Shown piece by piece: positions 1 through 13,682 of a DNA stretch of 64,000 nt (positions are counted from its first letter, which is position 1; the number at the start of each line of letters is the position of its first letter). The position numbers and the translations under genes were made by a program. The notes below the pieces were generated by a model. It was given only the letters and a program-made list of their open reading frames with translations, made no database searches and was not told the DNA's origin. Source of the stretch: Circinella umbellata (lineage: Eukaryota > Mucoromycota > Mucoromycetes > Mucorales > Lichtheimiaceae); assembly GCA_025093555.1 (NCBI GenBank), contig JAIWNF010000020.1, forward strand, positions 682,001 through 746,000. The letters run 5' to 3'.

Positions 1-568
1 TGCATGTTTGTGTATATATTTTTTTTATGTGGGTGTATATATAATAAAATTGTGCTTCTAAACAAAGATCTCTTTTTTCTACCAGATAATTGTCTTTTCT
101 CTTGGCTTTTTCTTTCTGTCTCTTTTTTTTTTTTATCCGATGAATAAAGAAATCCCCCTTCTTCTTCTTCTTTTTCAACCTTCCGATCCACCCATTTCCC
201 CCCTCCCCCAATAAACTTATCATCCTTCGCCTCCCTCCCCTCCTCCCCCCCCAAGAAAAAAAAAATTCTCCCCTTTTTTTATCTTTTGGTATCCTTCCGA
301 CCTTCTCTCTCCCCCCCCTTTTTTTCACGTAACCTCCTCACGCCCTTGATCCTTCTAGCATTATATAGGGGGGGGAGAAAGAAGAAGAAATGGGTTGGTG
401 GTATTTTTTTTTTTTACACACACACACACACATATACATACACACGTAGTATATTTATATATAAATTCATCATGATAACACCCACATAAATAAAATATAT
501 ATAATTCCACCCCCAAAATAATAATAAATAATGATCATGGAAAATGACAACTTGATAAAGAAAAGTAC
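1..568 (-). other. Presumed first intron of the Cyc8-like gene; low-complexity sequence
   Basis: The sequence is dominated by T runs, CT-rich tracts, a G run near 365-372 and a CA microsatellite at about 415-432. No continuation of the tetratricopeptide protein is visible on the minus strand. If the exon ending at 569 is spliced, its intron is at least 568 nt long, which is long compared with the other introns in this window (roughly 40 to 200 nt). No other gene is seen here. Confidence 0.35.
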
Positions 569-770
569 CTAATGTAAGCCATGATTGTTCATTGACAGCA
601 GCTAATTTTTGAACTACTATAGGTTGTTGTGGTTGTTGTTGAGGTGTACCTTGTTGTGATGAAGTAGGTGGTGGTGGTACAGTAGGCGCTTGTGATGTAT
701 TAGGTAAAGGCGGTTGTTGTTGCTGTTGTTGTTGTGGTGGTGGTGGTGGTATTGTAGACATGATTTCCAA
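569..770 (-). CDS. 5' exon of a probable Cyc8/Ssn6-type transcriptional corepressor (partial)
   Basis: In fungi Cyc8 (Ssn6) pairs with Tup1 in the nucleus and represses genes recruited by DNA-binding factors. Only the N-terminal 67 residues are in this window. They are rich in proline and glutamine and are followed by LAAVNEQSWLTLG. That matches the sequence just before the first TPR repeat in Cyc8 homologues, where a Glu-Gln-Thr-Trp-Leu pattern leads into the repeats. The exon ends in phase 1 at a GTACTT donor (563-568). Two starts are possible, at 770 and three codons later at 761. The TPR domain is not present in the window, so it must lie to the left beyond a long intron or the gene is broken. 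The identification rests on one short motif and is moderate. Confidence 0.45.
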
Positions 771-2302
771 AAGATGAATGGTTAAAAAAAAGGATCGAGA
801 TGACTCTTATTTTTTTGTTGTTGTTGTTGAAATGAAGGGTTTATTATTAAACGTTTTTTTTTTTTTGTTTATAAAAAGTAGAGTGTTTTATTTTTTCAAA
901 AAAAAAAAATGTAAAGTTGAAATAGAATAAAATGTACAAACTAAAAAAAGAAGTAAAAGAGAAAGAGAAAGAGAGAAAAGAAGAAGAAGAAGAAACGGGG
1001 AGCAAAAAGAAAGAATAAAAATTTGGTTGGGTTTCTTTCAGTTATAATTGTTTAATAATAAATAAAATGGTTGTTGTTGTTGTTGTATTTTTTTTTGTGA
1101 TAATGTTAGCCGCGCATTTTATTGGGGGGGGAAAGAGAAAAAAAGAGAGAGAGAACTAGAACGGAGCAAAATAAGTTTATGAAATCTGTTTTCAGTTTGT
1201 GTGTGTAACAAAGACATCCTTTTGATGCTTTTTTTTTTTTATGTTTATTTTTCTTTTTCTATTATAAAAAGTTGAGTTGTGCCGTCATGGATTTGTTTTG
1301 CATTACACGTGAGATAATATCTTTTTCTTTTTTGGGGGGGGTGGGTATCACAGCCAAATGTTAATTATTTTTCCTCCTAAATAAACAAAATTATATATAA
1401 CTCAAAAAAAAAAAAAAAGGGGAACAAGAAAGGTTCAATGATGTGTTTTTCTTTATTTGTCTTTAACATAATTTTATAATAAAAGAAAAGGGGGGGAGAA
1501 GATGAACGATCGACTTTAACGAGGTCCCTTGTTTGTAATGTGTTGCGCACACACTAATCTCTCTTTTGGTTAAAAACTTGTTTAGAATCAAAATAATAAT
1601 AATAATAAACCCCAATCTTACAAAAGTCCTCCTCTTTGTCCTCCCCCCAAAAAAAACCTGATAACTTTGAAGACAAAAAACCCAATGCAAACTAAAAAAA
1701 AAAATGTACTAATTTTCCCTCGCGATATTACTATAAAAGGTTAACCCGATTTGTTTAAAAAGAAAAAAAAAACAAGATTTTGCACTAAAAAAAAAAGCTG
1801 TGAGACGATCTTTTCAAAATCCCGCTTTCCCCATTTTGAACAGTTTGGAAAAAATCATCAGATTTCCCCTTCCCCCCCCCCTAAAAAATGATGATGTCTT
1901 TTTTTTTTTTTTAACCCCGTTTCCCATCTTCCTCCCCCTTGAACCTCGCCCCCCTCCTTTAACTATTTTAATTATTTTGTTCTCTCTACCCCCCCAAAAA
2001 TGGATTTCTTGTGTTTGTGCACAATTTTACTGTTGAGGCACGTTTTTTTTTTTTTTTTGAAAAGTAGGCGGAGCAAGTTCCGGTTTTCTATTCAAAAGGG
2101 GAGTTTAACCAAAAAAAAAAAAACCATGGCAACAAAAAATATGGAGGAAAGGAAAAAAAACCTTCCCCCCTTCATCTTAGCAACACATTTTTGTTGTTGT
2201 TGTCCTCATTATTTTCACCACCCATTATTTTATTTTTCATACTTTTTGCTAACATTTTTTTTTATATGTGTACTAAAAAAAGAGATAAGAGCCAAGGGTT
2301 AT

Positions 2303-2333
<31 letters not shown>

Positions 2334-5074
2334 GGGTTACATGCAATTCGATTAAAATATAATCAAAAAAAGGTCAACAAAAACAACAATTAAACAAGTA
2401 TAAACCCGAACTCCTGGAAACGTTTGTGTAACATGGACATCACGTTTCTAATAATAATAGTAAAATCACGTGTTATTGAAATAAGATATTCATATATATG
2501 GTAAATTACATTTACTATATAAAGGTTTTGAGTTATTGGTTATGTCTTTTTTTTGGAAACGGGGGAGAGAACAAAAAAAGAGGGAGGGGGGGCGAAAGAA
2601 GTATTAATATATGACAATTGAGCTGATATATTCACGACGACGATCTCTTTTTACTATTTATGTAGTAACCAAACTATTAAGTCAATATTTTATAAATATA
2701 TAAACATGAGTCAAAACATCATGTAAACTATTATTGTTATATGTAGTATTATCCCTGAGAGTCCAAAAGAAATAATGTTAATTTCAAATGTCTTCCACTT
2801 GGTTAATACATATCTCTTTTTTATTAAATGATATTATTTAGAAAGAAAAAAAAAGAGGTTTAACCTATATTTCCTTGAATAAAAGCTACTACCTATATAA
2901 TAAGGTTATTAATCGTACACATTTTTCATTATTAGTGATAGTATCTCTCTTTTTACACACAGTTCTCCTGGGCACTATCTAGTAAATTAAATGAGTCACA
3001 CTACGTACGTACTTTCTACCAAAGATATTCTTATAGCATTCGTAGAACTTTTAGCTTACTAAATAATGTGATCTTTCTCAAAATTAGAGTAGTCTACACT
3101 CCATGGTGTATTTTCCCATAAAAAAATTCCTAGTCTTTTGGATTATGGCCCTTTTTATCTACAAGTTCCTTTTATTATAAATCACTTTATAACAAAATTA
3201 AAAAACAACTGAATAGACATTTATTTCTTCTAAATGTTGAGGGTGTATATATATATATAAGCAACTGAAGAATCTTATTTCTCGATGGTACCCTATACTT
3301 TAAAGTGTATGAATGTCAATGATTCACATTGAACAGTAGATTAGAAAAAAAATTCATTGGTTACGTTACTTGTCCAAATAAAAAAATGGAACATTTAATT
3401 GTACCACTGTTTACACATTCAAAGAGACGTCTGTCAAACAATAAAAAATAAATAATGTTGTTTATATTTGATGTAAGTACTTAAGAAGTCATTCTTTTTT
3501 TTTTGTTTATATAGTACAAGAACCATCTCTGTGATACCCACGTTTTTGTCCATTAGATAAAAACCTTTATAACAAGTTTTTCATTTCTATTTAATTGATT
3601 AATATCCAAGACCCACACCCCCTCCTTAAACTTTGTGAACTATTTTATCTTTTTATTGAATTAAATCTATTTCAACTGAATAGAAAAATGAGTCTCTCTC
3701 ACACACACACCCCCAATCCCATGGCAAAATCAGTAATATTTTACGGTTTTGAACATTCTATTTGCCTTTTCAAGGTTTTCAGTATAATTAACAAAACGGT
3801 TGATATTGAATTCATTTAACTTTATATTTTGAACATGGATTATTTTATTTTTAAAAAAAAGGGTGTTCTCTATTTAATAAACTCTTAACTCATTTATTAT
3901 TATTATTAAAGAATGAACTGCTTTACTCAAGTAAAAAAAGATTATGTTTCTTGAAAAAAAAAAAGTGTCCTTTCTTTCCCCTCTCTCTTTTAAAATGCTT
4001 GTGTACGTAATCAATCGAGAATCTTATTCCATTATAAAAAAAAATATGCAATGCATACTCCCTTTTTCTTTCCCACATGAATCAAAAAAATTGTTCCACT
4101 TTCTCCCTCTTCTTCTTCACTCCCCCCTCCTCCTCCTTCCCTTCAAACTTATTCGAATGATGATCTTTTTTATTTATATAAAATCTAAACAAAAACACTC
4201 CTCCCTTACAAACAAAAAAAAAATGCATAAAATTTGTATTCTCTCCTCATCTTACCCTTAAAGAATAATCGAAAACCTTTCTTTTTTTTTTTATGACCCC
4301 AAAGCCCCCCCCCTACTTGAATTTATACTGTGCGTCTTTCTATCCCTCATGCATGATAATTCAGATTCAAATTGTCAAAAAAAAAAAGTAGGGGTGGAGG
4401 TGGGGGAGAAAAGGAGAAAAAAAATTATTATCATACGTAAAACTTTAAAAATGGATAGCTGCCTTGTTTTATAAAAAAGGATGAGAGTTGAGGGGGGGGA
4501 GTTTAGAGATTGAAGAAAAAAAAAACCAAACAAAACTGAACCTCTCTCTAATTAAAGAATCAAAATTTACAAGGTTTGTTGCTACATATGAAATAATTTT
4601 ATGCGTACATCATATATAATTACGTATATTTTGTAAACAATTTCGATTCTTAAAAAACTTTATCGTGTCAACCATGCCTTTCTAAATTATGAAATATATA
4701 AATATTGATTTATTCCTATATTAATTATTAACTACCTCTATCTCGTGGAACAAAAATTCCTAGTAGTTGGGAAAAGTGATAAGACCAATTCATTGTTTAC
4801 TATGCAACTGACAAGTAAGAAAAGAAAACATATCAAAGACTTTTAGCTTTGATAAAGAAAATGTATCCAGTGTAAAGGTAGTGAAACAAAAGTTTTCTTT
4901 ATCATGAATACATAAGGAAATATACATTACTTATAGCTTTTACGTATATAAAAATTTATTTATTTTTACCCGTCCTCTTGCACTATGATATATCGGAGAA
5001 AGATATATCTTGGAGCAAAAAATAAAAAATAAAAAGTTAACTTTTTTTCTTTTTACATTCAATATATCTAAAGG
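771..5074. other. Intergenic, homopolymer-rich, no supported gene
   Basis: This 4.3-kb stretch separates the divergent Cyc8-like and TMEM115-like genes and probably contains both promoters. Its left half (to about 2600) and 3840-4560 carry many T, C, A and G runs and strand-biased polypyrimidine blocks. The open frames there consist of runs of Phe, Pro, Lys and Leu and show no protein-like composition. The remainder is plain AT-rich sequence. Confidence 0.6.
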
Positions 5075-6968
5075 ATGGCAACATCAACAGCCTTGAAATC
5101 GGCTTTTTCTAATATACCACCTTTAACAAAAGCTTTAGTCACTTCACTTATTGTATTATCATGTGCAAGTTACATTTATATTTATCGTTTACAACTTAAT
5201 GCAGATGACCCTGAAACTAGTTTATTTCAAGGTTGTCCATTTATTGGTGTCTTGCCTGGTTTGTAAGTCCCTTTTTTTTTAACAATGCTTATCGATCGCT
5301 TAAAAAAAAAAAAAGATGAAATTCTTATAATTATTATCATTATTATTTTAAAAAAATAATAATAATTTAGAGCTTTATATGCGCCATGGACGTTTTTAAC
5401 AGGTGCATTTTATGAAGATAATGTTATTAGAGTAAGTGATTGTTTTATATTGTCTATTGAAAAAAAATAAGATATATAAAAGAAAGAGAGAGAATAAAAA
5501 AAAAACTTATATAAATATATATATAATAGCTTGTATTAAGTTCAGTTGTATTATTGTTTTGTGGAAAATATTTGGAACGTGCTTGGGGTAGTCGTGAACT
5601 ACTTAAATATGTTTTACTTACAGCCACTATATCAAATATTGTTACTTGGATTGGTCTTATTGGAACATTTTATTTATCGGGTGATGGTGATTATTTGTAA
5701 GACCTTTTCTATACTGTTGGATACCTTATCTCTTTATTTCATGGGGAAAACTAATCAAGTATAAATGTTTTTTTTTTATAAAAAAGGTATCAAACTCAAA
5801 TTAATGGTATGGCTGGCGTTTTCTCTGCATTTCTTGTCGCTTTCAAACATCTGATTCCTGAACATAGAATTTCCCTTTTGGGTAATGTCGTATCCATTCG
5901 TGTCAAGGTAAAGAAAAAGAAATTGAAGGAGGGGTGTGTGTGTGGAGAATGGAAGAGTTATTAATGAATATATTTATATTTATATTTATAGAATTTGATT
6001 GGTGTGGCAACAGCTGCAAGTATTGTTTGCATGATTTTATTTCAAGCCATTGTGTTTTATAATTTAGTCAATATTGGTTGGGTGATTGGATGGATTTATA
6101 TTCGATTTTTTAAATATCAAGATGGTATCAAAGGGGATCATAGTGAGGCTTTTGCATTAGTCACATTTTTCCCTGAATTTTTACAGTAAGTTTAACATCT
6201 AGATTATTTGTTAAGAGTAGGGAAAAGGGGAGGGCGGGAGAGAGAGAGAGGGTATATTTATATTTATATATTATGTTAAGAAAACATTATTAAATCCCTA
6301 TTTGTTTGTTTGTTAAAAAAAAAGTCCTATTATTGGATTTGTTGCCAATCATGTTTATAAGATTTTTGTCAGATTAGGTGTTTGTACACCAGCACCACGT
6401 AATTATTCTTATGATCTTGAAAATCAATCGGGTGTTCGATCCATGCCATCTCCATTACCAGGTAGTGCTCGGGCTGAAGCTGAAAGACGAAGGTAAAAAA
6501 AAAAAAAAAAAAGAAAGGGTTGAGCTTTTGAATGGATGGAGAGAGAGAGGGGGGGAGGAGGAGAATGCAGAAAGGAATCATAAATGGAGAAATAAATGAA
6601 AAAGGAAATAAAAACTAAATTTATTATATAATTATTATAGGGCACTTGCATTAAAAGCATTGGATATGCGACTTTCATCTAAAGCAACTACTACTAATAC
6701 AACAACTACATCATCATCATCGAATTCGTCTACACCTGCTAATAATACTAGTTCAATTATTTCTAATACTGATAATGTTGTATCATCTAATAATAATTCA
6801 ACACAACAACGAGGTTCGGATAGTAATAGTAATATATTATTCGAAGCAGAAGAAATGACAACTACTACAACAACTACTACAACTACAACTACCAATGTAC
6901 CATCAACATCTTCACCCGTAGTTACAGCAGTGGGTACTTCTGAAACTGAAGAACCAAAACGTGATTAG
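5075..6968 (+). CDS. TMEM115-like Golgi membrane protein (rhomboid-like pseudoprotease family)
   Basis: This predicts a 408-residue multi-pass protein of the TMEM115/PL6 family (DUF1751; yeast YOL107W is a homologue). The family acts in the Golgi and is linked to Golgi-to-ER traffic; it has a rhomboid-like fold without a protease site. Exons are 5075-5262, 5371-5431, 5530-5696, 5787-5907, 5992-6185, 6325-6492 and 6641-6968; all phases join and all borders are GT/AG. Hydrophobic segments lie near residues 22-40, 85-100, 115-135 and 185-215. Family-typical stretches are GKYLERAWGSRELLKY in exon 3 and YQTQINGMAGVFSAFLVA in exon 4. The last exon is a Ser/Thr/Asn-rich cytosolic tail with simple codon repeats and is poorly conserved in the family. 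The start is the first ATG after an AT-rich leader. Its 3' end converges with the GH20 gene. Confidence 0.8.
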
Positions 6969-7757
6969 TTTCTTCTACTTCTTAATATATATTATTTCTT
7001 TTCTATCTGTTTTTTTTTTTGTGATTTTTCTGTAGATAATTTATATATAAAGTTATACATAATTTTATTATGTCAAAAACAAACACTATAAATCTCTTTT
7101 TTTTTGTCACTTGATTTTCATTGTTCAAATAACTTGCATGGGGGGTAGCCCCCCCCCTTTTAACATGATCTAATTATTTTTGGTAAAAACCTTTTTCCCT
7201 TCCCTTCCCCCCACCCCAGGTCCCCCCCCCAACCGGAATCAAACTTTAAATGGATAAGTTCGAGTTTTCTAAATCCTTCAACTCTCCTTTCTTTTCCCTG
7301 CAAATCGGATCCATTAACCAAAAATTCGTTTTTTTTTTAATTATGCAAACTAATGAACTCGAGCCCTTTTCTCTCTCTCTTGTAAATTGTTCTACTCTTC
7401 TTTTAAAGAAGAAAGAATATCAGTTTACGAAAGAGGATAAAGAAACAAAAAAAATTGGCCCGTTATTTTTAAATCCGAAAATGAACTATTGAACTCAAAT
7501 TTTTCATGGATAAACCCCAATTGATAAAAGAAAAAGGGAATGTTTTTTTCATTGAAATAATAAAAAAAAAGTGTTTTTTTTAATAATATAAAGAAAAATA
7601 ATAAAAGAAAAATAATACAACAAATAAATAAAGAATAGTAAAAAAAAAAAGAGGGTTATAATAAGTATAAGAATTAGAAAGAAAGGGAAGGAAGGAGGGG
7701 GGATAAAGAAGCTGTTAGAGAAACAATGAAATTAAATGGGGGGATACTTTCTCTAAT
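6969..7757. other. Convergent 3' intergenic region
   Basis: It lies between the 3' ends of the TMEM115-like and GH20 genes. It holds A/T-rich 3' untranslated sequence and a G-run/C-run hairpin near 7141-7158. No gene is supported. Confidence 0.5.
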
Positions 7758-9741
<1,984 letters not shown>

Positions 9742-12700
9742 TTTATTTTTTTTTAAAGGTATTCAAAAAAAAAAAAAAAAAAAAGTTGGAAGGGAAGAGG
9801 TATAATGTGTGGGGGGGTAGAAAAGAACAAGGACTAAACTTATCTTTTTTTAAAAAAAAAAGTTGGGGCCTTTTATATATTTGGGGTTCTACTTGGAATA
9901 ACAACAAAAGTTAATTCTAATTGAGTGTACGTAATATTTGATAAGCAAAAGCCCAAAACCCTTTTCAGGGTTTTTTTTTATTTGTTTTTTTTGTTCATTC
10001 TTGTATGTTTTTCCCTACAGTGTAACTTTCTTTACAACCTCGGATTTTTTTTTTATTTTTGACGTGATACAAGAAAACCGAGGTTTGCTAACCCTTTTTT
10101 TCACACTCTTCACGATTTTTTTTTTTATATATATGAAAAGATTTCTTTTTTTCTTTAAAAAAAAATTGTATGTATGACAATTAATAAAATTTATCTAATT
10201 AGAAAATGATAAAAAAAGTAAAGCAAAGAAAAAATGGAAGAAGAATGAAGGAGGTGACCCTAATCTCGACCCTGAATTTTTTTTTTTTTCACACACATTA
10301 CTTTTTTTTCTCGAGTGCGCAGCCCTTGGTGTAATATTGATAATCAAGTTTGAGAGCGAGCGAGTGAGAACGAGATTTTTTTAGATGTCATGTGCCGGAA
10401 AACTGACAAGGTATCACTGATGAGAAAATCGAACCCTGTAAAAAAAAACCAGAGGACCCTTTTCCTTCTTTCTCAAAGCTCTGCTTTCTTATTATTAATC
10501 ATCTTTTTATTCTTTCTTTTAAATGATTTCCTTCTTCCTCCGATTGTTCGGGTTAAAAATGAAAGAAAATCAGAGTAATCTTTATCTATCGTCCCTGTAA
10601 ATAATTGAAATTAGAATACAGTGACTTTTGATGTAGAATTGTCATTCTTTCATCTTAAATGTAAATGATTAGTCATAAAAAAGGTTTTAAGTTATGTTAT
10701 ACCAAGAAGAAACAAATCTTTCTCTCTTCTTGTACTTCTTTTTTTCACATACGTATGGTAAACAAGAAGACCATATTTTCCCATCACCCTCGTCTCTCCC
10801 TTCTTCCTCTTCTCAATAAACTACACAATGTAGAACTGTTTTGATATAGGGTACACACATGTACTCATTGGGTTATACATTGATAATTGAAATATTATTA
10901 TTATCTATCTCTATCTTTGTAACATCAAAAAATCTCACTGTATCACAACAAACAGAAATGTCAGTTCATTAAAACTTTTTTTTTTGGGGTGTGGGGGGAA
11001 AAGGTTCCCCTATCAAATTTGTGTAATATCACTGAGATGGATATTAAAAAGGTGGTCTTTTTTTTTCCATCTCACTTGTGACGACCCTGAACTTCAAAGT
11101 TCTCGACCCTGATTTTTTACTTTTTTTTACATAAGTATAAGGAAATATCATCCAAAGGTATACTAATAGCACTTGGGAAACACCACTAGCTCCCTGCCTT
11201 TCTTAAGGATAATAAACAATCAGATTATTTTATACGTATAGGGTTTCATATAGTTTAGAATAACTTATTTCTTTATTTAACATACTCGGGTAATAATATA
11301 TAGTAATAGATAATTCAATAGCATTTTGCTATATAGATTTTTATTACATTACGTAGGGAAACATACACACACACACACAGCATAATATATTAATGAGATG
11401 AGAAAATAGTATACATTACAAAGAGTTGTAAAGTAGTGTATCACCTGAAATGATTAGTTGTTACTTTTGTATAAACAGGTACAACACGATTTTCCCGATT
11501 CTTCTGAAAAATCTTATTGGTGCATTGAAATGGATTTATTATATAAAACTCAAAATATCTCTTTTATAATAGTAATGTTGTTGCTACGTAACAATTAAAA
11601 AAAAAAAGATTATATGTAATTGAGAAAAAAAATAAGCATCTTTTGAGAAAAATATATATCCTAAATCAAAAAAGGTGTGAACGAGAGAAAGAGAAAAAAA
11701 AAAGTCAAGGGATCAAACTTTTGTAAGAAAATTTGATTGGATACGCTACATATCCAAATAACTTGGAATTATAACTCTGCCTATTATTACTTTAACAGTA
11801 TAGATATGCTTAATTATATTCTAGTAGCAAGATCGGATGTATATGAAAAAAAAAAGAAAAATTCATTATGCAAGGAAAGAAAGACTTGCAGCTTTTCGAA
11901 TAGAATAGCTCTATGTACGATACACTCATGGTGCATTTAATACGTATAATAATACATATAAAAATTACTATTCTAATTTTCTCTCCTCCCCCTCCATTCA
12001 TTCCAATGTATCTGTAAAAGTTATTATTCTAAAAAATGATAGATGGTTCTACTGGTTTTTTTTTTCAATTTGAAGAATATCGCGACAATGATTCCTATTT
12101 TTATCTTCAAAAACAAAAATGCTGACGATGTGCGAGACGAGAGGGGGGGAACTTGTTCATTAAAGTACATATATGTATGAGTATGCTTAATATGTATAAT
12201 TTAAAGTTTTATCTTTTAATTATTATTATTATTATTATCACTTCTCCAACTTGATTCTTTAAGAGCTTGAGTGAGTTTTTGCAGTAATTTCCTGCAGTAG
12301 TGGCCGGGCTTTCGCGGGGCAACCACCGAGGATTTGCTTAATAAAAAACTCACCCCCTCTTTCCTTAAGAGGAAGGCTGTGGCAGGCTGCAGTTAGTAGA
12401 GTCTGCAGTAACGAGAAAGCCACACAACACGAATTTTTATGATTCCTTTTTTTATTATTATTATTATTCCCATGACTCACTATGAGATTCACATCATCAC
12501 TAGTCATATTTATTTTGATTCTTTATAGCTAGCAGATAAAAGAACTGTTTTAATATAAAAAAAATACTCACCGTATGGCGAACCGAATCCATAATTTTTT
12601 TCACATCTACTCGTTACAATAGCTGCAGTAGTACAGTATATTGTATATAATATTAAACGAAGAGAAACTAATAAATAAAATTAATATAATAATAAGAAAA

Positions 12701-13682
12701 TAAGCAGGTGCATTTGAGCCTGTCATATAATTGAATAACTAGAATAATTCTAAAGTTAATGTATAAGTGAAGTATGTTTAGCTGTTTGAATTTCAGGCTT
12801 TTGAGAAGTTATAGGTAAGCTTCATAGACAGATAAAAATCATTTCTTTACGTTTACTAAATTATAAAAAATCAAGTTCAATTTATTGATCGATTTTAATT
12901 ACTCGAGATGATTTATGTAATCATTGGAAAAAAAAGTAGCGTTATAGGGTGATGTGTCGCACGACTGCTGTTAATCTTCTCGTGCTACTGCCGGAGCTAC
13001 TGCAGGTTCAGTTATTCAGTAAATCTTGATAAGTAAATATTCTGCATCTGTCGGGGAAAGTCTGGTCACTTCTGCAGGAAATTACTGCAGAATTACTGAA
13101 GTCCTTTAACGGGCTTCCGATTCCCATCGTACCGCAAAGAAGTAACCATATACCCCCATGGGTGTCGGTCATTTCAATCTTCCACTTTGATAAAATATAA
13201 ATTTTTAAAAATAAATTACTGTCCTCGGTGTAATTCAAAGTGGAATATATATGTATAAACATTCATATTAAATAGAAAAGTTCATTTAAAGCACGAATAC
13301 ATTATGTATATGTATATACATTTGTTTTTTTTAATGAAATTAGCAATATAAAGATTATTCTTTTTTTTTGACTTTTTTTTTCTTGTTCTTTTGCGCCATT
13401 ATGAATCTAAAGTTCAATAAAGAATAAAATAGATAATTATGGTGGTACTATAAATACTATTTATGTAGGATAACAAACAAAGAAGCAAACATTGTGACTA
13501 AAGTGCATATAAGATCCCCAAATTTACGACATAAACATGACTTTTTTTTATGGTGGGTCAAATTCATATATAAAGCGTCTACCCTTTTCTTCTTTGTGAT
13601 CTTTTTTTTTTCTCCGTGGTGAACAAATTTTCTTTTACAATTATCAAAAATAATAATAACAGGAATACAACAAATAAGCATA
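9742..13682. other. Divergent intergenic region with one long inverted-repeat pair
   Basis: It lies upstream of both the GH20 gene and the amine oxidase gene. Up to about 10.5 kb it is rich in T and A runs. No coding sequence is supported. The only structured part seen is the CTGCAG-rich inverted pair at 12281-13088, listed separately. Confidence 0.5.
12281..13088. repeat. Inverted repeat pair, possible ends of a small DNA element
   Basis: The 17-mer GCAGTAATTTCCTGCAG at 12281-12297 recurs in reverse complement at 13072-13088. Similarity continues inward for about 15 more bases (AGTG.CC.G.CTTTC). Both ends contain further CTGCAG copies and are locally more GC-rich than their surroundings. 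The arms are about 775 bp apart and no transposase is visible between them. It could be a decayed non-autonomous element or two inverted copies of a dispersed repeat; no target-site duplication was recognised. Confidence 0.4.

Noticed and set aside
1800..2362. Overlapping open frames rich in Phe, Pro and Lys
   Set aside because: They are translations of homopolymer and CT-rich tracts, with no domain, no sensible composition and no splice context.
7138..7160. G-run/C-run hairpin resembling a terminator
   Set aside because: Rho-independent terminators do not apply to a eukaryotic nuclear gene, and chance G and C runs are common here.
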